Part shown: piece by piece, positions 17,318-26,601 of the stretch
Position numbering within the stretch: position 1 is the stretch's first letter
How the letters are laid out: every line of letters starts with the position of its first letter
Assembly (NCBI RefSeq): GCF_019550795.1
Contig: NZ_CP080545.1
Coordinates: 3,692,001 to 3,756,000 of the forward strand
Direction of reading: 5' to 3'
DNA length: 64,000 bases
Origin: Paenibacillus sp. sptzw28
Lineage (GTDB): Bacteria > Bacillota > Bacilli > Paenibacillales > Paenibacillaceae
Translations under genes and position numbers: made by a program
Notes under the pieces: generated by a model
Told to the model about the DNA's origin: nothing
Databases searched by the model: none
What the model saw: only the letters and a program-made list of their open reading frames with translations

Positions 17318-18901
17318 CTATTTACGCTCCGCCAAGACCTTGGCTACCTCGTCGGTTACTGCTTGACCGCCGGCACCCAGCCAGCTTGCCTTGAAGCTGT
17401 CAAAGTCCTTGTCGGTATTTGCATCACCGGTAATCGCCTTGATCAGATACGTATCCTGCACTGTTTTCAGGTTTGCCCAGTTCTGCGCTTTGGTTGGCAA
17501 TACCGCTTCACCCAATATATCTAACATAGGTGTAACTCCTGCACTGAGCTTCTCTTTCAATTGCAATAATTCAGGCTTTAACGTATGTTTTTGCATCGAT
17601 ACATCTGTAGAGCTTAACGGGTTGTAGAAGTTCCCCGCTCCAAACTTTGGCGCAGCGAATTCTTCGCCCGTTTTAGGGACAGCCAAATCCCCCTGCATTT
17701 CATAGCTTACACCCTTTTCACCGAAGCCCGTCAGCAGATAGCCTTCAGAATTCGTTGATACATACTCCAAAATTTCCATAATCTTTTGACGTTTCTTTTC
17801 GTCCTTTTCCAATTGAGCGCCTAATAAGAGGGGAGCCTGTCTTGCGCCATATGCGAACGCATAGGCTTTACCGTCTGGTGCTGTGAACGGCTTTCCTGGC
17901 AAGAATACTTGGCCCTTCTCAAGTCCAGGCTTTGTTACAAAGCCCGATTCTTTGTCGAAATTGCCCCACTTCCCATTATCAACCATACCGATTTTCTGGT
18001 TGGCGAATTTAATATTAATTTCATTATTATCGCTCGTAATAAATTCCGGATCGATTAGGCCGGATTTATACCACTTGTTCAAAAGTTTCAGTGCAGAGCG
18101 TGTCTCTTCTGTAACGCCGCCATAAACAACATTGCCTGCCGCATCCTTTTTGAACTGATAAGGTGATACACCATATGCCGAGAAGATTGAAGTGAATAGC
18201 TGCTCCGTAAGCTTGCCGCGGCCGGTTAAGCCATAAGTATCCTTCTTCCCGTTCTTATCCGGATCTTCATTAACGAATTTAGTCAGCACGTCCTCAAGCT
18301 CTTCAAGCGTCTTAGGGGGCTCTGTGTAGCCGATGTTTTTAAGCCATGCCTCGTTGTAGCCTGGAATAAATCCGTCCAAGCCGCCCGGCCAAACTTTCGG
18401 AATACCCCAGTTTTTACCATTGTATAGACCAACGCCCCATGCACCGGAATCCACCGAATTCAAAGCTGCTGTAAAATTCGGCATATAGGTTTCAATTTCT
18501 TTAGGATCAATACTCGCAATGATGCCTTGATCTGCCCACGTCACCATATCGGTAACGTTTGCATCAATCGGGAAAATATCAGGAATGTCGCCGGAGGCAA
18601 GCAGCACGGTAAATTTCTCTTTCCAAGTGCCGCGCTCCAATTTTACATTTTTGATTTTCACATTGAATTTTTTCTCAAGCTCGGTCTGAACATAGTTGCC
18701 ATCCTTCTCAGGGGTATTAAAGTTATTTGCCCAAGTGATCTCTAGCGGTGCCTCAGTGGCAGACGCACCCGAGCCGTTTGCCGGCTTTGGCTCGTTTGTA
18801 CCTGTGTTTCCCCCGTTATTGCCGCTGCAGCCGCTCATGACTAGCGATACGGATAAAGCAATCGCCGCCAGACCTAACCATTTCCTTCTTGTGTACTTCA
18901 T
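17318..18901 (-). CDS. Sugar ABC transporter substrate-binding lipoprotein (second paralogue)
   Basis: The protein has 527 residues. Its lipoprotein signal ends in VMSGCSGN (Cys near 25) and is followed by a Gly/Asn/Thr-rich linker. The same LplA-type domain architecture and many shared motifs (LASGDIPDIFPID, WADQGIIASID, GYTEPPKTLEELEDVL) mark it as a paralogue of the protein at 13949-15544. It is placed directly after the two permease genes and is their likely cognate binding protein. The second copy may widen the ligand range. The stem-loop upstream could raise its mRNA stability relative to the permeases. Confidence 0.92.
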   Translation of the reverse strand: MKYTRRKWLGLAAIALSVSLVMSGCSGNNGGNTGTNEPKPANGSGASATEAPLEITWANNFNTPEKDGNYVQTELEKKFNVKIKNVKLERGTWKEKFTVLLASGDIPDIFPIDANVTDMVTWADQGIIASIDPKEIETYMPNFTAALNSVDSGAWGVGLYNGKNWGIPKVWPGGLDGFIPGYNEAWLKNIGYTEPPKTLEELEDVLTKFVNEDPDKNGKKDTYGLTGRGKLTEQLFTSIFSAYGVSPYQFKKDAAGNVVYGGVTEETRSALKLLNKWYKSGLIDPEFITSDNNEINIKFANQKIGMVDNGKWGNFDKESGFVTKPGLEKGQVFLPGKPFTAPDGKAYAFAYGARQAPLLLGAQLEKDEKKRQKIMEILEYVSTNSEGYLLTGFGEKGVSYEMQGDLAVPKTGEEFAAPKFGAGNFYNPLSSTDVSMQKHTLKPELLQLKEKLSAGVTPMLDILGEAVLPTKAQNWANLKTVQDTYLIKAITGDANTDKDFDSFKASWLGAGGQAVTDEVAKVLAERK

Positions 18902-18950
18902 CTTCTTTTACTTCCTCCCTTTTCTAGTGCCAAATATATATTTAGACAGT

Positions 18951-18972
18951 TCGCGGATACAGTGTATCGCGA
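18951..18972. other. Stem-loop between permease and binding-protein genes
   Basis: TCGCG-ATACA and TGTAT-CGCGA pair with one bulged G. Such hairpins between transporter genes often allow more mRNA for the binding protein than for the permeases. Confidence 0.4.
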
Positions 18973-18998
18973 CCCTGTTTAAACCGATTAACTGCAGC

Positions 18999-19862
18999 CT
19001 ACCCTTTAAGCGACCCTACCATGATTCCTTTAACGAAGTAACGCTGAAGAAACGGGTAAACCAATAATATTGGAAGTGCGGTGAACATAATGACCGCGGC
19101 TTTGACCATCTCCGGGGCCATTTCGTTGGAAGGGACAGGCAGCATCGGGTCTCCTTCAGACGTAATAACGAGCCGTCTCAAGAAGAGCTGAAGAACAATC
19201 TTCGATTGATCCTGCATGTACAGCATCGCATCGAACCAGGCATTCCAGTGGCCAACTGCAGTCCACAGTGCGAGAGTCGCCAGCACCGGCTTGGATAACG
19301 GCATAATGATCGTGAAGAGTATACGCAAATCGTTGGCTCCATCGATTTTCGCCGAATCCTCCAATTCCTCCGGTATACCCATGAAGAAGTTGCGAAGGAG
19401 CAGAAGATTGAACGTGCTGAGAAGACCAGGGATGACATATACCCATAGAGAATTAATGAGTCCAAGTGATTTGATCAGCAGATAGGTAGGTATAAGCCCG
19501 CCGCCGAAAAACATCGTAACGACAATAAACATCGTAAAAAAAGTACGGTGAGGAAGATATTTGCGGGATAGCGGATAAGCGCCGAGCGAAAGGAATATGA
19601 GCGTCAGACCCGTTCCGACAACCGTCCGAAAGACAGTGTTACCCATCGTTTGCCATACCGTCTCTGTTGTCAGAACGCGCTTCCAGGCATTGAAGGAAAT
19701 TTCTTGTGGATAGAAATGAACACCCGGCCGCAGTGCCTCTGCAGGTGTGCTTAGAGATATGGAGAGCACGTGCAGAAAGGGATACAGCATCGTTACGGAA
19801 AGAACGACAACGAATATAATTAGAAATACTTGAAATAATTTCTCGCCAGAAGATAATTTCAA
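18999..19862 (-). CDS. Sugar ABC transporter permease, LplC/YtcP type
   Basis: The protein has 287 residues and six predicted membrane helices. The ABC permease EAA loop is clear (EELEDSAKIDGANDLRILF, then IMPLSKPVLATLALW). The C-terminal QRYFVKGIMVGSLKG is typical of this family. It forms the membrane channel with the LplB-type partner encoded just upstream; an ATPase such as MsmX is expected elsewhere, since none is present here. The TTG start at 19862 has AAAGGAG nine bases upstream. Confidence 0.93.
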   Translation of the reverse strand: MKLSSGEKLFQVFLIIFVVVLSVTMLYPFLHVLSISLSTPAEALRPGVHFYPQEISFNAWKRVLTTETVWQTMGNTVFRTVVGTGLTLIFLSLGAYPLSRKYLPHRTFFTMFIVVTMFFGGGLIPTYLLIKSLGLINSLWVYVIPGLLSTFNLLLLRNFFMGIPEELEDSAKIDGANDLRILFTIIMPLSKPVLATLALWTAVGHWNAWFDAMLYMQDQSKIVLQLFLRRLVITSEGDPMLPVPSNEMAPEMVKAAVIMFTALPILLVYPFLQRYFVKGIMVGSLKG

Positions 19863-19888
19863 TTCCGGTCACTCCTTTCATGCAGCAA

Positions 19889-20863
19889 TTAGTACAGGCC
19901 TTCCTGGCCAATTTTTTTCGTAATATAATTTGCGAATAGAACCAGCATAAGTCCGACCACATTTTTGAATAATCCAACTGCCGTGGTCAAGCTGAACTGG
20001 AAATTTTGCAAGCCTATTCGGTAGACATACGTATCGAGCGTGTCCGCCACCCCATACACGGCAGGTGAATACAGCGTCAAGATTTGGTCAAACCCTGCAT
20101 CCAGAACGCTGCCTACTCTCAGTATGAGGAGAATCGCAATAACAGGAAGAATAGATGGAAGGGTAATATACAGCGTTTGCTTCCAACGGTTAGCACCGTC
20201 CAAGACAGCGGCTTCGTACATTTGAGTATCTATGCTCGTCAAAGCTGCCAGATAAATAACCGTGCCCCAGCCTATTTCCTTCCATATAGCCGACATGACG
20301 AGCGTAAATCGGAAATACTTGTCACTCCCGAGAAAATAAATCGGATCAAAACCAAGTGCTTGAATAATATAGTTGACCACACCAGTATTTGGGGACAATA
20401 ACGTGATCAAAATCCCTCCGATAACGATCCATGATAAGAAATGGGGCAGATACGATATCGTTTGCGCGAATTTCTTGAACAAAGAAAACCGAAGCTCATT
20501 AAACAAAAGGGCCAATATAATAGGTGCAGGAAAGCCAAATATAATATGATAAAAGCTTATAATAATTGTGTTTTTCATAATTTTCCAAAAATCCGGTGAA
20601 GCTGTGAACAAATATTCGAAATGCTTGAAACCTACCCACGGGCTTCCCCAAATTCCCTCACGGATGTAATAATCCTTGAATGCCAGTTGAATACCATACA
20701 TCGGGCCATAGGCAAATACGGTATACCAAATTAATACGGGGGCTAATAATAAGAATAAATACTTATTCTTCTTGTATTCTCGCCAAATCAATGTCCGCCT
20801 TGAGACTTTAGTTTCAATGGCTTCACTTTGTTTGTGAATACCAGCAGAGCTTCCCGGGTTCAT
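19889..20863 (-). CDS. Sugar ABC transporter permease, LplB type
   Basis: The protein has 324 residues with six predicted helices, an N-terminal cytoplasmic tail of about 40 residues, and the EAA loop (MYEAAVLDGANRWKQTLYI, then LPSILPVI). It is the first gene of the transporter operon. ATG 20863 (MNPGSS) has AAGGAG nine bases upstream and is preferred over the longer frame. A near-perfect cre site about 80 bases upstream and the neighbouring AraC-type regulator suggest induction by the sugar plus catabolite repression. Confidence 0.93.
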   Translation of the reverse strand: MNPGSSAGIHKQSEAIETKVSRRTLIWREYKKNKYLFLLLAPVLIWYTVFAYGPMYGIQLAFKDYYIREGIWGSPWVGFKHFEYLFTASPDFWKIMKNTIIISFYHIIFGFPAPIILALLFNELRFSLFKKFAQTISYLPHFLSWIVIGGILITLLSPNTGVVNYIIQALGFDPIYFLGSDKYFRFTLVMSAIWKEIGWGTVIYLAALTSIDTQMYEAAVLDGANRWKQTLYITLPSILPVIAILLILRVGSVLDAGFDQILTLYSPAVYGVADTLDTYVYRIGLQNFQFSLTTAVGLFKNVVGLMLVLFANYITKKIGQEGLY

Positions 20864-20945
20864 AATTTTCTTCTCCTTCCAATCCAAAAGTTATTATTTA
20901 AGGCATCGGTATCGTGCCTTGTTTGTGTCTTTTACACTACAAAAC

Positions 20946-20959
20946 TGAAAGCGCTTTTT
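20946..20959. promoter_or_regulatory. cre-like site upstream of the permease operon
   Basis: TGAAAGCGCTTTTT matches TGWAARCGYTWNCW at 13 of 14 positions. Confidence 0.6.
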
Positions 20960-21026
20960 CTATTGCAATATCATTTAATTTCGTAAAAAATCTTTCAATA
21001 CGGCTTATAAATTCTTTAATGAATAC

Positions 21027-21049
21027 AAAAAAACAGCCCATAAGGGCTG
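21027..21049 (-). terminator. Terminator of the AraC-type sensor-regulator gene
   Basis: CAGCCC (21034-21039) and GGGCTG (21044-21049) enclose a 4-base loop. On the minus strand seven Ts follow. Confidence 0.8.
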
Positions 21050-21068
21050 CTTTAGAAGGAATATTCGG

Positions 21069-23279
21069 TTATTCGCTTACCGGGACAGCTGTATTTTTTG
21101 TATTCCGGTATTGAACAGGAGTGATCCCGAATCGGGCTTTAAACTTATTATGGAAATACTGCGGGTTTCGATAGCCGACCAGGGACGCTATTTCGGCTAC
21201 GGCCATACGGGGGTCATCAATCAGCAAGCCGGCGGCTTTGTCCAGACGGGCACGGGTAACATATTCGGTAAAAGATTCTTTCATGACTTCGCCGAACAGT
21301 GTCGAAATATAAGCCGGCGCGAGTGACGCTTCTTCAGAAAGAATATTGAGAGAAAGATCTTCGTGCAAATGCTCGTCGATATAGGCCTTCAATTTCAAAA
21401 TAACGTCGGCATGCGCATGATTGCCCGATTCCTGTACATATACGGCGATTCTGCCGGACAAGCTTCGAATCGACTCTATCGTTTCGTTCAAGGTGTCTTT
21501 CTTCAGCTCGTCAAACAGATTGGACGGAGGAACGAGCTTCTGCAGCTCCAGTTCAATAACGACCTGATAAATTGTGGAAACCAGTTGAAGCAGAGCCAAT
21601 TCGACCGCTTCGAGCTGTTGGTTCCGTTCCTCCAGAGTGGCGGCGAAATCGTCGATAAAGCGATTCGCTCCGTTTATATTCCCCGCCTTCAACGCATTCT
21701 TGTACTGATCGTAAGAAAACAAATAAGGCGACGGTTTAAACAATGAAATTTTCGAGTGCAGAACTATGGCATCCGAGCCATACAAGAAGCGATAACGATA
21801 TGCTTGCTGCGCCAATTGATAAGAAATCGGGATTTCCTCCGGCGATTGAACCAATGCTCCGATCGCCGCTCCGAATTCAATCTCCCCCCGCATTTCTGCT
21901 TGTACCCGAAACAAATTATCGGCAGCCGTCTCATCCTCAGGCTTGCCGCGTGAATCAAAAAAATAGATAATAGCCGCTTCCTTCGAATTCAAACATATGA
22001 GCTCGTAACGCACCGGATGATTGAACTGCTCGTAACGATGCTTAAACCTCTCGCTGACGCCTTCAATGAGACGAATATGCGCAACCAGATAGCGGCAGTC
22101 CTTCGGCAAACCATCCATATGCTCCAGGTCAAGGCCGGCTCCAAGAACAAGATTTTTCATCTCGTTGGTCTTCGCCAACGATTCCAGAGTCACGATTTTT
22201 TGTCCCATAAAATTCAGGGCATTGCCAATGATCGTATATTCATTCGTTAAGTTGGTCTGGTTCGGCTGATACAAACTGCGGATATGGAGCACCAGCTTTT
22301 TCATCGGGATATAGAATCGTTTCGATATCAAATATGAAATCAGCAGGCCAAGCAGAAGCACCAAGCTGCAGCCTATAATTATTTTCGTCTTGAATTGGCC
22401 GGAGGATAGTACAAACGAATTCATCGGACGAATGATCGCATAGGTCCAGCCATTTCCGGACTTCGATCCGTCGAGATAAGATACAACGACTTTCCCCCGC
22501 TTGTCGTCATTAATCTCCTTCACGGTTTGCCCGGACCCGATCGTAGTCTGAAGAATTCGTATATCGTCCGGATTCGCTTGCTCAGTGTTAACAATCAAAT
22601 TCCCTTTCGCATCGAATATATATAAACTTTCGAGCGGGGAACTCATGATCTTGGCCGCCGATTCCTTGATGTAAGCCATATCAACATCGACAAACAGGTA
22701 TCCTTTGGTCTCCGCGCTGGAAGAATCATATGGGAGTTTAACGACATATGACATCACCTGCTTCCCGTCGGCAAGCGTTCTGATCAACCACCGCTTCGGA
22801 ACCGTTTTATCCAGATTGCTGATGAAAGCTGCGTCTTTCGAGTTACCCGGCTGTATATAAAAGTAATTATGATCCACGACAAAATTTCTCTTGGAAAAAT
22901 AGACGGTTATATTGTAAGCGCCCTCATTCGTCAGATTCAACTGCTCAAGATCTTGTCGAAAGGAAGTGATGCGGTCGAAATTCCCTTGCCATCCTTCGTC
23001 CAGCAAGAAGTTAAGATTAGAATTGTTTTGAAAGAATATGGTAGATAGCGCCTTGTTCTGCAGATTGTCCTCGAATCTTCTCAGCAGCGTCTGCTCTATA
23101 TAGTCTTTTGCGGTAACGAGCCTGTTCCGGCTGTCCCTGGAGATTTCGTCGACCATCAATCTTTGGGCCTGAGTATACAGGTAGCCTCCGGCTATTCCTG
23201 TTATTACAATGACTAAGATTGTGTATGATAATATGAGACGGATAAAAAAGGTGTTTCTGTACTTGGGCAGCACTCTCAT
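21069..23279 (-). CDS. Membrane-bound AraC-family sensor-regulator
   Basis: The protein has 736 residues. A transmembrane helix (about 12-32), a large extracellular sensor region of the Cache type (about 33-295) and a second helix (IIIGCSLVLLLGLLISYLIS, about 300-320) are followed by a cytoplasmic linker. Two AraC helix-turn-helix motifs lie at the C-terminus (LSLNILSEEASLAPAYISTL; VAEIASLVGYRNPQYFHNKF). This one-protein signalling type is common in Paenibacillus beside lpl-type sugar transporters and probably senses an extracellular saccharide. It is the best candidate activator of the operon immediately downstream. A perfect cre site lies 48 bases before its start. Confidence 0.92.
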   Translation of the reverse strand: MRVLPKYRNTFFIRLILSYTILVIVITGIAGGYLYTQAQRLMVDEISRDSRNRLVTAKDYIEQTLLRRFEDNLQNKALSTIFFQNNSNLNFLLDEGWQGNFDRITSFRQDLEQLNLTNEGAYNITVYFSKRNFVVDHNYFYIQPGNSKDAAFISNLDKTVPKRWLIRTLADGKQVMSYVVKLPYDSSSAETKGYLFVDVDMAYIKESAAKIMSSPLESLYIFDAKGNLIVNTEQANPDDIRILQTTIGSGQTVKEINDDKRGKVVVSYLDGSKSGNGWTYAIIRPMNSFVLSSGQFKTKIIIGCSLVLLLGLLISYLISKRFYIPMKKLVLHIRSLYQPNQTNLTNEYTIIGNALNFMGQKIVTLESLAKTNEMKNLVLGAGLDLEHMDGLPKDCRYLVAHIRLIEGVSERFKHRYEQFNHPVRYELICLNSKEAAIIYFFDSRGKPEDETAADNLFRVQAEMRGEIEFGAAIGALVQSPEEIPISYQLAQQAYRYRFLYGSDAIVLHSKISLFKPSPYLFSYDQYKNALKAGNINGANRFIDDFAATLEERNQQLEAVELALLQLVSTIYQVVIELELQKLVPPSNLFDELKKDTLNETIESIRSLSGRIAVYVQESGNHAHADVILKLKAYIDEHLHEDLSLNILSEEASLAPAYISTLFGEVMKESFTEYVTRARLDKAAGLLIDDPRMAVAEIASLVGYRNPQYFHNKFKARFGITPVQYRNTKNTAVPVSE

Positions 23280-23326
23280 TAATAATCCACCTTCCTGTCT
23301 CTACAACTGTCTATGGATAATTCTAT

Positions 23327-23340
23327 TGTAAACGTTATCT
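23327..23340. promoter_or_regulatory. cre site (CcpA), perfect consensus match
   Basis: TGTAAACGTTATCT matches TGWAARCGYTWNCW at all positions. It overlaps a possible -10 box (TACAAT on the minus strand) of the AraC-type gene. The rest of the 23280-23592 gap shows only this site and the terminator below. Confidence 0.75.
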
Positions 23341-23515
23341 TTTTGTCTGGGAAGGACGGTTCTAATACCCGGATTTACATACTCACAGATAACAGTAACA
23401 AAATATACTCGCTTCATCCACTGCAAAATCATTCAATTTATTCAACTTTCTTTAATAAAATCATATAAATCAAGTATTGATTAACAAGTCCTTAAAGGAT
23501 ATTCTCTTTTCAGCA

Positions 23516-23555
23516 TTGGAAAAAAGACTATCTCGGTTCAACCGGTAGGATAGCC
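23516..23555 (-). terminator. Terminator of the GMC oxidoreductase gene
   Basis: GACTATC (23526-23532) pairs with GATAGCC (23549-23555) with one G-T pair, plus an inner GGTT/AACC stem. On the minus strand TTTTTT follows. Confidence 0.7.
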
Positions 23556-23592
23556 TGTGTTCCATCTCAGTACGCTGTGAAATGCTGATATA

Positions 23593-25248
23593 TTATAGCT
23601 GCGATAGTCTCGCGGCTATGAAATCCGCAGTGCGTATGGCAAGAGCAATGGTCGTCAAAGTCGGGTTGGAGGCACCCATGGGAGGGAGAACGCTATTATC
23701 GGCAACGAATAATCCCGCCGCTCCATACACCTCGCCGTATCTGTTCGTTCCCCCTTCGCTGCTTTCGGCACTCATCCGGCAAGTTCCGGACACATGATTA
23801 TCCAGCCCGGGAGGCAACAAACAAATCTCAGATTTTCCATCCGATGAAATCAGGGGCGCTTTAATGATCTCAGAAACTTGTTTAACCGTATGCGCTGCTT
23901 GGCGAATTATTTCCCGATCCCTTTCACTGTAAGAGAAATTGATTTGTATTTCCGGGACACCGTATTCATCCCGGCAATTCGGATTCAAATACACTTGATT
24001 TTCAAATCGCGATTCCACAATGCCAAAACCCTCAAAACGAACCCTTAATTCCATATTTACAGGTTTTTCCTCATAGCTGTACCAGAAATAGTCTCCGGGA
24101 CCATAGAGTTGAATTTGGAAAGGTTGTTCGTCCGTCTGAGGGATCAAGATACCCAGCGTCCCTAATTCCTCTGGAAAATCACCCCTGTTTAAAACGCCAT
24201 GCGCCATTATAAAAGAATGGTTGGTAAGAAAGTGACCGATTGCTCTTCCCTCGATGCCTGAATGCAGCAGCAGCTGAGGAGTTTCAAGAGCGCCTGCCGA
24301 TACCACAACATTTCTGGATTTAAGAAAAAACGACTTTTTTTCCGGGTTCATCACTTGTACGCCGGCAACTTTTCCATTGTCGCAGAGCACCTTCACTGCA
24401 CGGGCGTTTACAGCCAAATCAAAAGGTCTGCGATTTAAAGAAAAAGCGAATAAATTCATGGCACTGTAAAAGACGTTGGAATGAATTCGTCCATATTTGG
24501 TTTGTTGCAGATCAACTGCCAGGGGAAAACCCGCCGATTCGGTAAACCCTCCCGTGCGAAGCCGGTGCACCAGTACTTCGGTAAGTGACGAGCCTTTGGT
24601 GTATTCCCGGGAAACGTTCATAACCTCCTCGGCGATATTGTAGTAATGACTCATCTCTTTCAAGGTGACCGGCCATTTTCTGATTACAGATTCATGCATT
24701 CGAGGTGAGACGCCGGACCAAAACAACGTCCTTCCACCAAGCGCATGAAGAAGGGTTGCTGCCGGAAAATCAGGAATTCTCAAGCCGATCGGTATCGAAA
24801 TCTTCGGATTTGCGAATAATTTTCTGGCTCGCTCCATATCGAGCGTCGGGATGTTCTGTGCATGCATGGGCAATAACAGATCGCCCGCTTCTACAATTCC
24901 GATCCGTTTGCCACTCGCTTTGAGCTGATCGCACAGCCTCCAGAGAACGGCGCTGCCCCCCGCACCGGTTCCGACAATCAGTACGTCATAGTCAGTTTTC
25001 TCCATCTGTTCAAGCGGGGTAAGCGGAATCCATTGATCCAAATATCCTGTTACGGGAGCAGGCGGGCAAGTAAGCGGAATATTCATCCCTGGTACGGCTA
25101 TGGATGGAAGTCTTACCGGCCTGCCGCCAATGATCTGGTCGGGGCCTTCAATGGCAGGATTCAGCGCCAGGAGTTCCGCGACTTCGATCTGATTTTGATT
25201 CGCGATTTTTTGGAGAGTATAACCATCGTTCGCGATGCATATTCTCAC
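23593..25248 (-). CDS. GMC-family FAD oxidoreductase with N-terminal LysM module
   Basis: The protein has 551 residues. Residues 1-48 form a LysM-like motif (TLQKIANQNQIEVAELLALN then P-AI). From about residue 85 it is a GMC oxidoreductase: the VLIVGTGAGGSAVLWRL FAD-binding loop, a mid-domain ALGGRTLFWSGVSPR, and the C-terminal HVSGTCRM and GASNPTLTTIALA segments with the catalytic His and Asn. No signal peptide is seen. GTG 25248 is chosen because AGGAAG lies seven bases upstream and the LysM motif then begins at residue 2. The substrate is unknown, perhaps a sugar or polyol. The LysM fusion is unusual for this family. Confidence 0.85.
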   Translation of the reverse strand: MRICIANDGYTLQKIANQNQIEVAELLALNPAIEGPDQIIGGRPVRLPSIAVPGMNIPLTCPPAPVTGYLDQWIPLTPLEQMEKTDYDVLIVGTGAGGSAVLWRLCDQLKASGKRIGIVEAGDLLLPMHAQNIPTLDMERARKLFANPKISIPIGLRIPDFPAATLLHALGGRTLFWSGVSPRMHESVIRKWPVTLKEMSHYYNIAEEVMNVSREYTKGSSLTEVLVHRLRTGGFTESAGFPLAVDLQQTKYGRIHSNVFYSAMNLFAFSLNRRPFDLAVNARAVKVLCDNGKVAGVQVMNPEKKSFFLKSRNVVVSAGALETPQLLLHSGIEGRAIGHFLTNHSFIMAHGVLNRGDFPEELGTLGILIPQTDEQPFQIQLYGPGDYFWYSYEEKPVNMELRVRFEGFGIVESRFENQVYLNPNCRDEYGVPEIQINFSYSERDREIIRQAAHTVKQVSEIIKAPLISSDGKSEICLLPPGLDNHVSGTCRMSAESSEGGTNRYGEVYGAAGLFVADNSVLPPMGASNPTLTTIALAIRTADFIAARLSQL

Positions 25249-25343
25249 GGGTTCACTTCCTTTCGTACTACTGCGTTGCAGCACGTCCGCCCCTTTAATT
25301 CCGCAAAAAGATTCAAATACATATATATGGCTGCTTGCAGGAA

Positions 25344-25682
25344 CTATGTATTATGTTTTTGCGATCCGAAATAAAGAACCCATGAGTTAGGTAATTTCTC
25401 AGCCGCAACAGCGGATGGCAGATCCATCCCAATGGCGCGAAGCGTTTCAAATTCCATTAAATATTCGCCGGCCGAAGCGGCAAAGCCCGGGTTGCGGTTA
25501 CCGAAGCTAATCGGATCCGAAACGCGTAGTTCGCCGAATCCCGTCCGAATGATCAGTAAATCCGTACCGGTGATATGTTCGGCAAAAGGCGCGAGGTCGG
25601 ATTTTTCAATTAACTCATCGTCTTTCTTGGGTATATCGAGAATTTTCACTTGCGTAAATATAAAGCTGTCTATAGACATTTA
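25344..25682 (-). pseudogene. Internal fragment of a cyclase-family (kynurenine formamidase-like) protein
   Basis: About 110 residues match the middle of cyclase-family hydrolases: KILDIPKKDDELIEKSDL, then TGTDLLIIRTGFGEL, then NPGFAASAGEYLM and a LRAIGMDLPS motif. The normal N-terminal third, with its metal-binding histidines, is missing. The C-terminus ends early. Upstream it is joined directly to a truncated ABC ATPase, so a deletion junction is likely near 25683. I do not expect a working enzyme. Confidence 0.65.
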
Positions 25683-26104
25683 ATAGAGACTTTTACCCCG
25701 GGTCGGATCGTCAAGCAGAAGAATTTTGGGACTGGTCGACAACCATTTTCCAAGCACAACCTTTTGTTGATTCCCACCGCTTAGGCTGCTAACGGGGCGG
25801 TTCACATCTTTTGCTTTTATGACAAGCTTGGAGACCATATTATTGGTAAGCTGATTGCGCTTGATATCGGATATCCAGCCGAGATTAGAAATTCGTTTCC
25901 AAACAGCCATTGCCAGGTTATCTTCGATGGGAAGTGAAAGGTGCAAGGCTCGTCCCTTCCGGTCTGCCGGTGAATAGGCAATAGCTTCGTTTGACCGTGT
26001 CCCTGAAGCCCGGCAACGCCGCAAATTTCTCCAGGCCTTAATTCAAATTCGATATTATGCAGATCGACCCCGGCCCTGTCAGCTGCCTCTTCAATTACTT
26101 GAAA
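25683..26104 (-). pseudogene. Fragment of an RbsA/MglA-type sugar ABC ATPase
   Basis: Two frames together cover part of the second ATPase domain of a ribose/galactose-type importer. One has a GEICGVAGLQGHGQ P-loop region (about 26000-26060). The other has SPADRKGRALHLSL, then the ABC signature SSLSGGNQQKVVLGKW and Walker B KILLLDDPTRG. The first ATPase domain and everything after Walker B are absent, and the P-loop is frameshifted from the rest. This is a decayed gene. Confidence 0.75.
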
Positions 26105-26459
26105 AATTGATCGACATCAGCCGGTTTGACTTGCGGATCAATAAAGTTGCCTTCAGGTTCAGCCAGGCTCTGACGCAGACTATTGCGATTCCGGCAATTA
26201 CATCCTTGTTCCTGCAATTTCGGTGCATATTACGATCTTCCGTTAACCGTGCATCTGCCGCCAGCTGTCGGACAGCGGTAACCGCTTACAATTTCCTTGT
26301 CAATGATATTCGAATTTCCCTGAAGCTGCCTTTTTTGGGCTTATTCGAATTTTCCAACGTCAGTTCTCGGTCCCGAAAAGATGAAATCATATAACAACCC
26401 TCTTTTCAATGTAAGTAAACTACATTAATTTATTAATTTAAATTTTGTTTTACTACATT
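26105..26459. other. Degenerate stretch upstream of the ATPase remnant
   Basis: No intact gene is seen. On the minus strand a short frame near 26105-26175 (EGNFIDPQVKPADVDQFF) hints at another transport-protein remnant. A reading start near 26391 after AAAGAGGG stops after about 35 codons. A weak cre-like sequence lies near 26281-26294. Confidence 0.3.
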
Positions 26460-26601
26460 TTAATAATATCCTATTTTTCTTGCCTGCTGCCGGTCCTGAC
26501 GCACAAAAAGAACCAACCGGTAAGTTCCGATTGGCCCGAATGAGCTGCTCCCCGCCTTGTATGGTGCTGTGCCGTAGCTTGGCGACGGCCTCAAAGTCCT
26601 T

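Noticed and set aside
26281..26294. cre-like sequence in the decayed region
   Set aside because: Two mismatches to the consensus, including the central Y; no intact gene follows.
26460..26601. C-terminal extension of the DUF2264 protein in the uncorrected frame
   Set aside because: Basic, low-complexity tail without family match; the true C-terminus is found in the neighbouring frame.
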